64,000 nt of DNA from NCBI RefSeq assembly GCF_003675325.1, contig NZ_CP033073.1, positions 2,418,001 to 2,482,000 of the forward strand, written 5' to 3'. A program made the position numbers and the translations under genes. This document shows positions 18,153 through 28,320 of this stretch, piece after piece. The notes under the pieces were generated by a model. The model made no database searches. It worked only from the letters and a program-made list of their open reading frames with translations, and was not told where the DNA came from. Positions within the stretch are counted from its first letter, which is position 1, and each line of letters begins with the position of its first letter. The stretch is from Streptomyces dangxiongensis. GTDB lineage: Bacteria; Actinomycetota; Actinomycetes; Streptomycetales; Streptomycetaceae.

Positions 18153-18656
18153 TCAGAGGTCGGTGACCCGCATCTCGAACCAGGTCGTCTTGCCGCGCGG
18201 CAGCAGGTCGACGCCCCAGCGGTCGGAGAGCTTGTCCACGAGGAACAGGCCGCGTCCGCTGACGTCCAGTTCCTGGACCGGCATCAGACAGGGCAGCCCG
18301 CGTGAGGGGTCGCGGACCTCCACCCGGACCCAGCCGGGGCGGCGGCGCATCCGCAGGCCGAAGACGCGGGCGCCGGTGTGCCGTACGGCGTTGCCGACGA
18401 GTTCGGAGACGAGCAGGACGGCGTCCTCGGCCAGCTTGGGGGTGAGTCGCCAGGTGCGCAGGACGACGACCTGGGTGAGGCGGCGGGCGGTGGCCGCGGA
18501 TTCGGGGCGGGACGGCAGCGGCACCTCCGCCTCCGTGGGGTTTCCGAACAGTTCGAGCGCCTTGAGCGCCTGTTCGTCCTCGACCGCGGGCGACCAGCGT
18601 GCCGCGGCTGCACGGCCTTGTCCCCGCGGCTGCCCGATGCCCTCCAGCCCCGCCAT
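18153..18656 (-). CDS. ATP-binding anti-sigma-type kinase (HATPase_c, RsbW-like)
   Basis: A protein of about 167 residues with a single GHKL ATPase domain. DAVLLVSELVGNAVRHTG is the N-box, VEVRDPSRGLP the G1 region and SGRGLFLVDKLSDRWGVD the G2 region; it ends TTWFEMRV. Streptomyces encode many such stand-alone domains, usually acting as anti-sigma factors or serine kinases toward SpoIIAA-like antagonists. No sigma or antagonist gene is adjacent, so the partner is unknown. ATG 18656 begins the part that looks conserved; in-frame starts at 18737 and 18815 lack ribosome sites. Confidence 0.8.
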   Translation of the reverse strand: MAGLEGIGQPRGQGRAAAARWSPAVEDEQALKALELFGNPTEAEVPLPSRPESAATARRLTQVVVLRTWRLTPKLAEDAVLLVSELVGNAVRHTGARVFGLRMRRRPGWVRVEVRDPSRGLPCLMPVQELDVSGRGLFLVDKLSDRWGVDLLPRGKTTWFEMRVTDL

Positions 18657-18841
18657 GTCCCCATGATGGCCGTCCGGCGTCCCCTTCGGGGCCGTTCCGG
18701 AGGAATACGCCCCCCGCACGCCCCCGTTCCACCCCATGCGACCGGCATATGCCGTCGGCATGACAGCATCCGGCACAGCCTGTCCGACCTGCGGCGACGG
18801 CTCGCAACCGGGCAATCGTCGGGCTCCCTCGACGCGACAGA

Positions 18842-18858
18842 CTTAAGGTTGCCTTAAG
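18842..18858. promoter_or_regulatory. Perfect palindrome CTTAAGG-TTG-CCTTAAG
   Basis: Seven-base arms around a 3-base centre stand out as AT-rich in this background. It lies 186 bases upstream of the anti-sigma-type kinase gene in an otherwise featureless 299-base gap and may be an operator for it. It is reminiscent of, but does not match, the iron-regulator box TTAGGTTAGGCTAACC. Confidence 0.45.
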
Positions 18859-18955
18859 GCTCCCATAAACCGCCCCATCGAGGGACCCGAATCGGACGAC
18901 CCGCCAACTGCCATGTCACTCGCGGGAGTTACGCGGCCGTCCAGGCCGCTGACGT

Positions 18956-19723
18956 CTAACGGAACTTGGCCTTGCCCGGCCCCTCCTCCACGAAACTGCG
19001 CATGCCCCGCTCGCGGTCCTCCGTGGCGAACAGCCCCGCGAACCAGTTCCGTTCGACGGCGAGCCCGGTGTCGATGTCGGTCTCCAGGCCGGTGTCGACG
19101 GACTCCTTGGCGGCGCGCAGCGCGATCGCCGGGCCCTTGGCGAGCCCGGCGGCCCAGGCGTGCGCCTGCTCGTACACCTCCGCGGCCGGCACGACCCGGT
19201 CCACCAGGCCGATCGCGAGGGCTTCCTCGGCCCTGACCTGACGGCCCGTGAAGATCAGGTCCTTGGCCCGGGAGGGACCGACCAGCCGGGCCAGCCGCTG
19301 GGTGCCGCCGGCGCCCGGGATCAGGCCGAGCAGGATCTCGGGCTGGCCGAGCTTGGCGTTGTCGGCGGCGATGCGGTAGTCGGCGCACAGGGCCAGTTCG
19401 CAGCCGCCGCCGAGCGCGTAGCCGGTGACGGCGGCGACGACGGGCTTGGGGATGCGGGCCACGGCGGTGAAGGAGTCCTGGAGGGCGCGGGCCCGCAGGA
19501 CCATCCCCGCGTGGTCCATGTTCTGCATCTCCTTGATGTCCGCGCCCGCCGCGAACACCCGCTCGCCGCCGTAGATCACCACGGCGCGCACGTCGTCGCG
19601 GCGCGTGGCCTCCTCGGCGAGTTCCTTCAGCCGGTCCTGGGTGGCGATGTCCAGCGCGTTCATCGGCGGCCGGTCCAGGCGCAGCGTGCCGACGCCTTCG
19701 GCGACTTCGAGAGAGACGGTCAT
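18956..19723 (-). CDS. Enoyl-CoA hydratase/isomerase family protein
   Basis: A 255-residue crotonase-fold enzyme that would hydrate 2-enoyl-CoA during fatty-acid or amino-acid catabolism. The oxyanion-hole region is visible as FAAGADIKEM and VTGYALGGGCELALCAD. Both catalytic glutamates of true hydratases appear to be present (in GGCELAL and in GQPEILLGLIPGAGGTQRL). Length is standard. It stands alone between the anti-sigma-type kinase and the L,D-transpeptidase gene, so its pathway cannot be inferred from neighbours. The ATG directly begins MTVSLEVAEGVGTLRLDRP. Confidence 0.92.
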   Translation of the reverse strand: MTVSLEVAEGVGTLRLDRPPMNALDIATQDRLKELAEEATRRDDVRAVVIYGGERVFAAGADIKEMQNMDHAGMVLRARALQDSFTAVARIPKPVVAAVTGYALGGGCELALCADYRIAADNAKLGQPEILLGLIPGAGGTQRLARLVGPSRAKDLIFTGRQVRAEEALAIGLVDRVVPAAEVYEQAHAWAAGLAKGPAIALRAAKESVDTGLETDIDTGLAVERNWFAGLFATEDRERGMRSFVEEGPGKAKFR

Positions 19724-19801
19724 GCAGGCAGGTTAACGGCGACTAACGCCGGACGGCCCGGTGCCGTAGGTCACAGCACCGGGCCCGTCGGGCGGTCGGG
19801 C

Positions 19802-21031
19802 TCACTTCTTCCAGTCGGCCCAGGACATGTTCCAGCCGTTCAGGCCGTTGGCCGGGTCCACCGTGCGGTCGTGGGAGTTCTTCACGACCACCACGTCACC
19901 GACGATCGAGTGGTCGAAGAACCAGGCCGCCGGGGCGGAGCCGTCGTAGCCGCCGCGGACGTCGCGCAGACCCACGCAGCCGTGGCTGGCGTTGTAGTGG
20001 CCGAAGGCGCCGCCGCCCCAGTAGTTGCCGTGGATGAAGGTGCCGGAGGTGGTGAGGCGGATGGCGTGCGGGACGTCCTTGATGTCGTACTCGCCGCCGT
20101 AGCCGACGGTCTCGCCGTTCATGCGGGTCACGGCGAGCTTCTCGCTCATGACCATCTGGCCGTTCCAGGTCTCGTACCCGGCCTTGCCGGTGGTGACGGG
20201 GAGGGTCCTGACGGTCCTGCCGTCCCGGGTGACCCGCATCGTGTGCTTCTTGGCGTCCACGACGGAGACCTGGTCGCGGCCGACGGTGAACCGCACGGTC
20301 TTGCGCTGCTTGCCGTAGACGCCGTCGCGGCCCTCGACGCCGTCCAGGTCTAGGTCGACGGTGACCTTCGTGCCGGACTTCCAGTACGTCTCCGGGCGGA
20401 AGTCCAGGCGGTCGTTGCCGAACCAGTGGCCCTCGACGTCGACGGCCGGTTCGGTCCTTATCCGGATGGCCTTCTCGACCGCGGCGGCCCGGGTGATGCC
20501 CCGGGTGAAACGTATGGAGAACGGCATGCCGACGCCGACGGTGGAGCCGTCCTCGGGGGTGAAGTAGCCGACGAAGGTGTTCTTCGGCGTGAGCGTGGTG
20601 AAGGTGGTGTCCTCGGCGGCCTCGCGGCCCTCGGAGTCCTTGGCGACCGCGTGCACCGTGTACTTGGTGGCCGCGGCCAGATGGGTCGACGGGGTCCAGG
20701 AGGCGCCGCCCGCGGTGATGGCCCCGGCTATCTCACCGCCCTTGGCGTCCTTGACGGTGACCCGCGTCAGTCTGCCCTTCGTGACGCCCACCCGGAGCGC
20801 GCCGCTGGTGTCGACATCGGTGGCACCGGACCGGGGGGCGATGCTGACGGCGGCCGTGGACTGCTCGCCCTGTCCGCCGCCCCGGCCCTTGCCCTTTCCG
20901 TTCCCGGAACCGGAGTCCCCGCCTCCGCCGCACGCGGCGAGCGACAGCACCAGGGCGCCGGCTATGAGCGCCAGTCCCCCGCGGCCCCGCCGCCCCCGAG
21001 CCGACGCCCCCGCCACAGGCCGCACGTCCAC
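19802..21031 (-). CDS. L,D-transpeptidase lipoprotein (YkuD family), paralogue 1
   Basis: A 409-residue exported lipoprotein that would form 3-3 peptidoglycan cross-links. After a basic, alanine-rich N-terminus and lipobox LAAC come two Ig-like domains (SIAPRSGATDVDTSG ... ; NTFVGYFTPEDGSTVGVGMPFSIRF) and a C-terminal YkuD domain. The catalytic motif HGNYWG ... SHGCVGLRD holds the active cysteine at about residue 355. GTG 21031 is used because GAGGGGAGAA precedes it; an ATG 45 bases earlier lacks this. It resembles mycobacterial LdtMt2-type enzymes. A similar gene lies 155 bases upstream on the same strand. Confidence 0.92.
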   Translation of the reverse strand: MDVRPVAGASARGRRGRGGLALIAGALVLSLAACGGGGDSGSGNGKGKGRGGGQGEQSTAAVSIAPRSGATDVDTSGALRVGVTKGRLTRVTVKDAKGGEIAGAITAGGASWTPSTHLAAATKYTVHAVAKDSEGREAAEDTTFTTLTPKNTFVGYFTPEDGSTVGVGMPFSIRFTRGITRAAAVEKAIRIRTEPAVDVEGHWFGNDRLDFRPETYWKSGTKVTVDLDLDGVEGRDGVYGKQRKTVRFTVGRDQVSVVDAKKHTMRVTRDGRTVRTLPVTTGKAGYETWNGQMVMSEKLAVTRMNGETVGYGGEYDIKDVPHAIRLTTSGTFIHGNYWGGGAFGHYNASHGCVGLRDVRGGYDGSAPAAWFFDHSIVGDVVVVKNSHDRTVDPANGLNGWNMSWADWKK

Positions 21032-21186
21032 CTTGTTCTCCCCTCGCCGGACCTGCTCAGGCCCGCTCCCCACCACATCGGTGCGCGCATATTAACCGCC
21101 TGGTTTTGAGCGGGGTGTCAGGCAGATGTCACCGTTCCGTCGCAAGTCGCGCCCGGCACCCCGCCGCGGCCCCGCCCCTCACCCCG

Positions 21187-22410
21187 TTACTTCACCGCGC
21201 TGCCCGCCTTCCACTCCTTCCAGCCCATGTTCCAGCCGCCGAGGCCGTTGTCGGGTGCGACCGTCCGGTCCTTGCTGTGCACGACCTCGATGACGTCTCC
21301 GACGAGACTGCGGTCGAAGAACCAGCCGGCGGGGGTGTCCGAGCTGCCGCCCTTGACGTCCACCAGGCCCACGCAGCCATGGCTGACGTTGGCCTCTCCA
21401 GGGGCCTGGGTGGCCCAGTAGTTGCCGTGCAGGAAGGTGCCGGAATCGGTGAGCTTCATGGCGTGCGGGACGTCCGGGATGTCGTACTCGCCGCCGAAGC
21501 CGACCGTGCGGCTGTTCATGCGGGTGACCTCCAGCATGTCCATCACCACCATCTTCCCGTTGTACGTCGGGTGTTTGGGGGCGCCCGCGGTGATGGGCAC
21601 GGTGGCGAGGAGCTGTCCGTCGCGCCGTACGTCCATGGTGTGCTTCGCGGCGTCGACCAGGGAGACCTGGCTGCGGCCGACGGTGAAGGCGAACGTCCGG
21701 TCCTGGAGCCCGTAGACGCCGGGCGAGCCCTGCACGTCCCGCAGGTCCAGGTCGACGGTGACCTCGGTGCCGGGCTTCCAGTAGCGCTCGGGACGGAAGT
21801 CCAGGCGGCTTCTGCCGAACCAGTGCGGCCGGATCTCGGCCGGGGGCCGGGCGCTGACGCGGACGGCGCGTTCGACGGCGGCCCGGTCGGCGATGTCCCG
21901 GCTGAAGGACAGGGAGACGATCATGCCGGTGCCCACGGTGGCGCGGTTCTCGGGGGTGACGTAGCCGATGAACCGCTCGTCGGGGACGTAGGTGGTGAAG
22001 GTGGTGTGCCGGGCGGCACGGCGGCCGTGGGAGTCCAGCGCGACCGCGTCCACGGTGTACCGGGCGGCGAGCGCCAGCCGGTCCTCGTCGGGCCGCCAGG
22101 TCAGCCCGTCGTCGCTGATGCGCCCCGGGACCGGCGAGGTCTGCGCGTCCTGCTCCCTGACCGCCGTCACCTTCTCCAGGCGTCCGCCGGGCACCCGCAC
22201 CCGCAGCCGCTCCCCGGGGCGCACGGCCTTGCCGCCGTCGCCGGGGGTGACCCGGATGACGTCCTCGGCGGCCGGGGGTCTGCCCGGGCCCCCGCCCATG
22301 CCCAGCGGCCCGGAGCCGTCCGAGGAGCAGCCCGTCAGCAGCCCCGCCCATGTCAGTACGGCGGCCAGCGCGGCCCCCACGCGCCGTGCGCGTCGTTGTA
22401 CGTGCCTCAC
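21187..22410 (-). CDS. L,D-transpeptidase lipoprotein (YkuD family), paralogue 2
   Basis: A 407-residue second member of the pair. Signal peptide VRHVQRRARRVGAALAAVL with lipobox LTGC, an Ig-like pair (FIGYVTPENRATVGTGMIVSLSF) and a YkuD domain with HGNYWATQ ... SHGCVGLVD. The active-site histidine and cysteine are intact. It shares blocks such as PHWFGRSRLDFRPERYWK with paralogue 1, but differs in the first domain, so the duplication is old. GTG 22410 has GGGAG five bases upstream. The frame stays open far upstream, which is only a GC-rich artefact. It is divergent from glgX. Confidence 0.92.
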   Translation of the reverse strand: MRHVQRRARRVGAALAAVLTWAGLLTGCSSDGSGPLGMGGGPGRPPAAEDVIRVTPGDGGKAVRPGERLRVRVPGGRLEKVTAVREQDAQTSPVPGRISDDGLTWRPDEDRLALAARYTVDAVALDSHGRRAARHTTFTTYVPDERFIGYVTPENRATVGTGMIVSLSFSRDIADRAAVERAVRVSARPPAEIRPHWFGRSRLDFRPERYWKPGTEVTVDLDLRDVQGSPGVYGLQDRTFAFTVGRSQVSLVDAAKHTMDVRRDGQLLATVPITAGAPKHPTYNGKMVVMDMLEVTRMNSRTVGFGGEYDIPDVPHAMKLTDSGTFLHGNYWATQAPGEANVSHGCVGLVDVKGGSSDTPAGWFFDRSLVGDVIEVVHSKDRTVAPDNGLGGWNMGWKEWKAGSAVK

Positions 22411-22493
22411 ACGACTCCCAACGACGGGGCCCGCCCCGGGGAAACGTGAGTGCGAGCCACGCGCTGGGCAGAACAGAGGGAAGGACGACACGT

Positions 22494-22525
22494 GGGGGTG
22501 CCTCCCCCGGGACGGGGGCACCCCC
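22494..22525. repeat. Imperfect hairpin in the L,D-transpeptidase/glgX divergent region
   Basis: GGGGGTG (22494-22500) pairs with CACCCCC (22519-22525), and CCCCC (22504-22508) with GGGGG (22514-22518), leaving a 3-base bulge and a 5-base loop. It ends 35 bases before the glgX start. It may be an extended G/C palindrome of the kind scattered between Streptomyces genes. Confidence 0.45.
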
Positions 22526-22560
22526 GACCCGGCCGGAGCCACTGGGAAGAGGGGCCGACT

Positions 22561-24801
<2,241 letters not shown>

Positions 24802-24948
24802 ATCTGCCCGGACGGCGGTGCGAGAGACTCCCCGGAGCCTGTGCACCGGCTGTGCGTGACGCGGATCACGCTCGCCGGGTGCAGCGCGGGCGGGGGTCCA
24901 GGGCCTTTCTCCTGGTGTGGACAGCCGGCGAGAACGGGGACCGTGGAG

Positions 24949-25455
24949 ATGGAGCAGACCAGGGCCGGTGAGTACGACGCGTTCGTGGCGGCCCGCTGGT
25001 CGGTGTTGTTCCATCTCGCCCGTCTGCTCACCGGAGGGGACCGGTACCGCGCCGAGGACCTGTTGCAGGAGTCCTTGGTCAAGCTCTGGTTCGTCTGGCC
25101 GAAGGTCGCCGACGAGGCGCCGGAGGCGTATGTGCGCAAGGTGCTGGCGCGGGCCGCGGCCCGGTCGGCGCGCCGCCGCTGGTGGGGCGAGCGGCCCGTG
25201 GAGGAGCTGCCCGAGGTGGCGGCGTCCGGCGACGTGTCGGCGACCGTGGCCGAGCGCTCGCGCCTGGAGGCGGCGCTCGCCGAGCTGACGCCTCGGCAGC
25301 GGGCCGCGGTGGTGCTGCGCTACTACCAGGACCTGCCCGACCGGCAGGTGGCGGAGACCCTGGGCTGCCCGGTGGGCACCGCCCGGTCCCATGCCGCGCG
25401 CGGGGTGGCCCGGCTGCGCCGGCTCCTGGCCGACGTCATCGAGCCGGTGGGGTGA
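24949..25455 (+). CDS. SigE-family RNA polymerase sigma factor (ECF type)
   Basis: A 168-residue group 4 sigma factor. Region 2 runs from EYDAFVAARW to LLQESLVKLWFVWPKV, and region 4 is LTPRQRAAVVLRYYQDLPDRQVAETLGCPVGTARSHAARGV, with the second helix-turn-helix helix contacting the -35. ATG 24949 has GGGGA eight bases upstream; a longer frame exists but its first 36 codons look non-coding. Eleven bases after its stop comes a membrane protein gene that may encode its regulator. This class in Streptomyces often has no classical ZAS anti-sigma factor. Confidence 0.9.
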   Translation: MEQTRAGEYDAFVAARWSVLFHLARLLTGGDRYRAEDLLQESLVKLWFVWPKVADEAPEAYVRKVLARAAARSARRRWWGERPVEELPEVAASGDVSATVAERSRLEAALAELTPRQRAAVVLRYYQDLPDRQVAETLGCPVGTARSHAARGVARLRRLLADVIEPVG

Positions 25456-25465
25456 GAGAGGACCC

Positions 25466-26134
25466 ATGGACCACATGGACCGCAGGAACGGCATGGACGG
25501 CTCGGACGGTTTCGACGGTTTCGACGGCTCCAGACCCTTCGACGGCTCGGACGGGACGGACCGCATGGACGGCACGGACCGCGGGGATCGCTTCGAGCGG
25601 CAGCTCGCACAGCTAATGCACCAGGCCCGGCAGCCGGCCCGGTTCGAGGCCCGGCACCGGGAGGCGCTCCGCGCCGGCGTGCGCGCCCGGCACCGGGTGC
25701 GCACGGCGCGCCGGGCCGCCGGCTCCGCGCTGGCCGTGGCCGGCCTCGGGCTGGGGCTGCTGCTGTGGCCGCACGGCCACACCGACGACCGGCCCAGCGC
25801 ACCGCGCCCCCAGCCCCTGACCAGCCCGGCACCCGGCCCGACCACGACCCCGTCATCGTCCCAGTCGCCGTCACCGCCGCAGCCGCCGTCCCGGTCGCCG
25901 GGCGCGCCGCCGTCCACGTCGTTCCCGACGACGGTCCCGCCCACGCCGTCGAGCACCCCCACGGCCACGGCCGGACCGGGCCCCGGCGAGAGCACGGCCA
26001 CCGCCACGCACGAGCCGCCGACGGCCACGGCCGACTCCCGGGCCGGCAGCACCACCCCGCCGGCCACGACACCGGCGCACGCACCCGCCACGACGACGGC
26101 CCCGCCCTCCTCGACGGCCGGCCCGGCCGGCTAG
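25466..26134 (+). CDS. Single-pass membrane protein with Asp-Gly-rich N-terminus and Ser/Thr/Pro tail (possible sigma partner)
   Basis: A 222-residue protein of no recognised family. Residues 10-37 are a DG-rich low-complexity run (repeats such as DGFDGFDG), residues 40-83 are a basic, probably helical region, residues 84-101 form one membrane helix (GSALAVAGLGLGLLLW), and the remaining 120 residues are almost only Ser, Thr, Pro and Ala, as in a wall-spanning extracytoplasmic stalk. ATG 25466 follows GAGAGG. The layout (cytosolic part, one helix, outside tail) and its place right after a sigma gene suggest an anti-sigma or sensor role; no ZAS His/Cys motif is seen, so this is a guess. Confidence 0.7.
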   Translation: MDHMDRRNGMDGSDGFDGFDGSRPFDGSDGTDRMDGTDRGDRFERQLAQLMHQARQPARFEARHREALRAGVRARHRVRTARRAAGSALAVAGLGLGLLLWPHGHTDDRPSAPRPQPLTSPAPGPTTTPSSSQSPSPPQPPSRSPGAPPSTSFPTTVPPTPSSTPTATAGPGPGESTATATHEPPTATADSRAGSTTPPATTPAHAPATTTAPPSSTAGPAG

Positions 26135-26202
26135 CCCCCGCTCCGCCTTCCGCCCCCGCGTGCCCCCGGCACGCCCGACACACCTGACCCCCAGGGAATG
26201 AC

Positions 26203-27012
26203 GTGACACACATACGACCGAGCCGGCCGCCGGCGGCGACCCCGGCGTCCCGGCGCGCGTTCCTGCCGACGGATCCCGACGAGCCCGTGCTGGACGTGAC
26301 CGTTCCGGTGTTCAACGAGGAGAAGGACCTGGAGCCGAACGTCCGTCGGCTGCACACACATCTGCGGGACACCTTCCCTTACGCGTTCCGGATCACCATC
26401 GCCGACAACGCGAGCACCGACCGCACCCCGGCCATCGCAGCCCTGCTCGCCGGCGAACTCCGTGAGGTGACCTCGCTGCGGCTGCCCGAGAAGGGCCGCG
26501 GGCGGGCGCTGCGGGCAGCCTGGTCGGGTTCCCGGGCGCCCGTGCTCGCCTATCTCGACGTGGACCTGTCCACCGGGCTCGCCGCGCTGCTGCCGCTGGT
26601 CGCCCCGCTGATCTCCGGCCACTCCGACGTGGCCATCGGCACCCGGCTCGCCCCGGGAGCCCAGGTGGTGCGCGGCGCCAAGCGCGAGGTCATATCCCGC
26701 TGCTACAACGCGCTGCTGCGCTGCACGCTCGCGGTCGGGTTCTCCGACGCCCAGTGCGGGTTCAAGGCGATCCGGCGGGAGACCGCCGAGCGGCTGCTGC
26801 CGCTGGTGCGGGACGGGGAGTGGTTCTTCGACACCGAACTGCTGGTGCTCGCCGAACGGGCGGGACTGAGGATCCACGAGGTTCCGGTGGACTGGGTCGA
26901 CGACCCCGACAGCAGCGTCGACCTGCTCGCCACCGCGCTGGCCGACCTGCGGGGGATCGTCCGGATGCGGCGCACCCTGGGCCGCCGCCGTCCCGGGCCG
27001 GTGACCCGGTGA
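26203..27012 (+). CDS. Family 2 glycosyltransferase (dolichyl-phosphate mannose synthase-like)
   Basis: A 269-residue GT-A fold enzyme. DVTVPVFNEEKDLEPNV starts the nucleotide-sugar fold, ITIADNASTDRTP holds the second strand and loop, and LAYLDVDLSTGLAAL gives the DxD metal site. DAQCGFKAIRRE and WFFDTELLVLAERAGLRIHEVPVDWVDD are typical of polyprenyl-phosphate mannose/glucose synthases. There is no C-terminal membrane domain. It likely charges polyprenyl phosphate with a sugar for the membrane transferase encoded next, whose GTG start overlaps its TGA stop. The start is GTG with AGGGA upstream. Confidence 0.87.
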   Translation: MTHIRPSRPPAATPASRRAFLPTDPDEPVLDVTVPVFNEEKDLEPNVRRLHTHLRDTFPYAFRITIADNASTDRTPAIAALLAGELREVTSLRLPEKGRGRALRAAWSGSRAPVLAYLDVDLSTGLAALLPLVAPLISGHSDVAIGTRLAPGAQVVRGAKREVISRCYNALLRCTLAVGFSDAQCGFKAIRRETAERLLPLVRDGEWFFDTELLVLAERAGLRIHEVPVDWVDDPDSSVDLLATALADLRGIVRMRRTLGRRRPGPVTR

Positions 27013-28247
27013 CCGCGACCCTGCCCGGGACGGCGGCAGCGGCGGCCCCGACCGCGCCCGGCACCCGGCTCCGGGCCGCCGCCCGCCGGCACGGGCCGGT
27101 CCTCGCCCTGTTCGGCGCGCTGAAGCTGGCCGGTTTCTGCTCCTTCATGTACCTGCTGTCCGCCACCGGGGACTACCGCACCAGGCACCCCCGGTTCGGC
27201 GGCGGCGCCCACGCCTGGGACGTGCTGGCCACCTGGGACGGCTGGTGGTACCAGCAGATCGCGCTGCACGGCTACGACCCGAAGCTGGTCCCGGTCCCGG
27301 GGGCCACCGGCCTGATCACGCTGGAGGGGAACTCGGCGGCGTTCTTCCCGCTGTACCCGGCCCTGATCCGGATGACCTCGGCGGTCACCGGTCTGGGCTC
27401 GTACGGCGCCGGGATGCTGGTCTCGATCCTCGCCTCCTTCGCCGCCGCCCTCGGCGTGTACGCCGTCGCCGAGCGGTTCGGCGGCCGGCGGGCCGGGTTC
27501 GCGGCGGCCGGGCTGTGGGCCGTCTGGCCGGGCTCGGGCGTGGAATGGGCGGTCTACTCCGACTCGCTCTACGTGGCCCTCGCCGTCTGGGCCTGTCACG
27601 CCGTCATCACCCGCCGCTGGCTCACCGCCGGGGCGCTCACGTTCGCGGCCGGCCTCAACCGGCCCACGGCCGCCGCGCTGATCGCCGCGCTCGGCGTCGC
27701 CGCGCTGCTCGCCCTGCGCCGCCGCGAGGACGGCACCCTGCGCCCGCTGCTCGCCACGGCCCTGGCCCCGCTCGGACTGCTCGGCTATCTGCTCTGGGTC
27801 GGCAACCGCATGGGCGACCTGGGCGGCTACTTCAAGCTCCAGTCGGGCGCCTGGGCGCACCGCTTCGACTACGGCGAACAGACCCTGGACGTGCTGACGT
27901 CCGTGCCCGTGGGCAAGTTCGGCTACCTCTTCGCCTACCCCTTCGCGGACGTCATCTCCGTCGGCGTCATCCTGCTCGCCGCCGTACTGCTGCCGCTGCT
28001 GCTGCGGCTGCGCCCGCCGCCGCTGCTGGTCGTGTACACCCTCCTGACACTGGCCCTGGTGCTCGGCAGCCAGCAGATCGTCGCCAACATCTCCCGCTAT
28101 CTGCTGCCCTGCTTCCCGCTGTTCCTGCCGCTCGCGGTCGCGATGCGCCGGCTGAGCCTGCCCGTGCAGTGCACGCTGCTCGGCGTCGCGGCGCTGGCCT
28201 CCGGGTCGTACGCGGGGTACGCCCTGTTCGAGCTGGGGGTGCCGTGA
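27009..28247 (+). CDS. Integral membrane mannosyltransferase-like protein (PIG-V-like)
   Basis: A 412-residue polytopic protein with about ten membrane helices. The first luminal loop carries WDVLATWDGWWYQQIALHGYD and GNSAAFFPLYPALIRM, matching PIG-V-type GT-C enzymes that use polyprenyl-phosphate sugars; the aspartate in WDGWWY is the likely catalytic-loop acid. GTG 27009 overlaps the stop of the GT2 gene (GTGA), so production is coupled. Together they could add mannose to an exported lipid or protein. The acceptor is not evident from the neighbours. Confidence 0.8.
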   Translation: MTATLPGTAAAAAPTAPGTRLRAAARRHGPVLALFGALKLAGFCSFMYLLSATGDYRTRHPRFGGGAHAWDVLATWDGWWYQQIALHGYDPKLVPVPGATGLITLEGNSAAFFPLYPALIRMTSAVTGLGSYGAGMLVSILASFAAALGVYAVAERFGGRRAGFAAAGLWAVWPGSGVEWAVYSDSLYVALAVWACHAVITRRWLTAGALTFAAGLNRPTAAALIAALGVAALLALRRREDGTLRPLLATALAPLGLLGYLLWVGNRMGDLGGYFKLQSGAWAHRFDYGEQTLDVLTSVPVGKFGYLFAYPFADVISVGVILLAAVLLPLLLRLRPPPLLVVYTLLTLALVLGSQQIVANISRYLLPCFPLFLPLAVAMRRLSLPVQCTLLGVAALASGSYAGYALFELGVP

Positions 28248-28320
28248 TCCCGCCCGAGCGGTCCGCGGGCGGCCCGCCGCCGTACCCCGGCCGGTCGCCC
28301 CGGCCCGCCGCCGCGGCCGG

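Noticed and set aside
18842..18858. An iron-regulator (DmdR/IdeR) box.
   Set aside because: Arms are CTTAAGG with a 3-base centre; the known 19-bp box has TTAGG arms in different register, and no iron gene is near.
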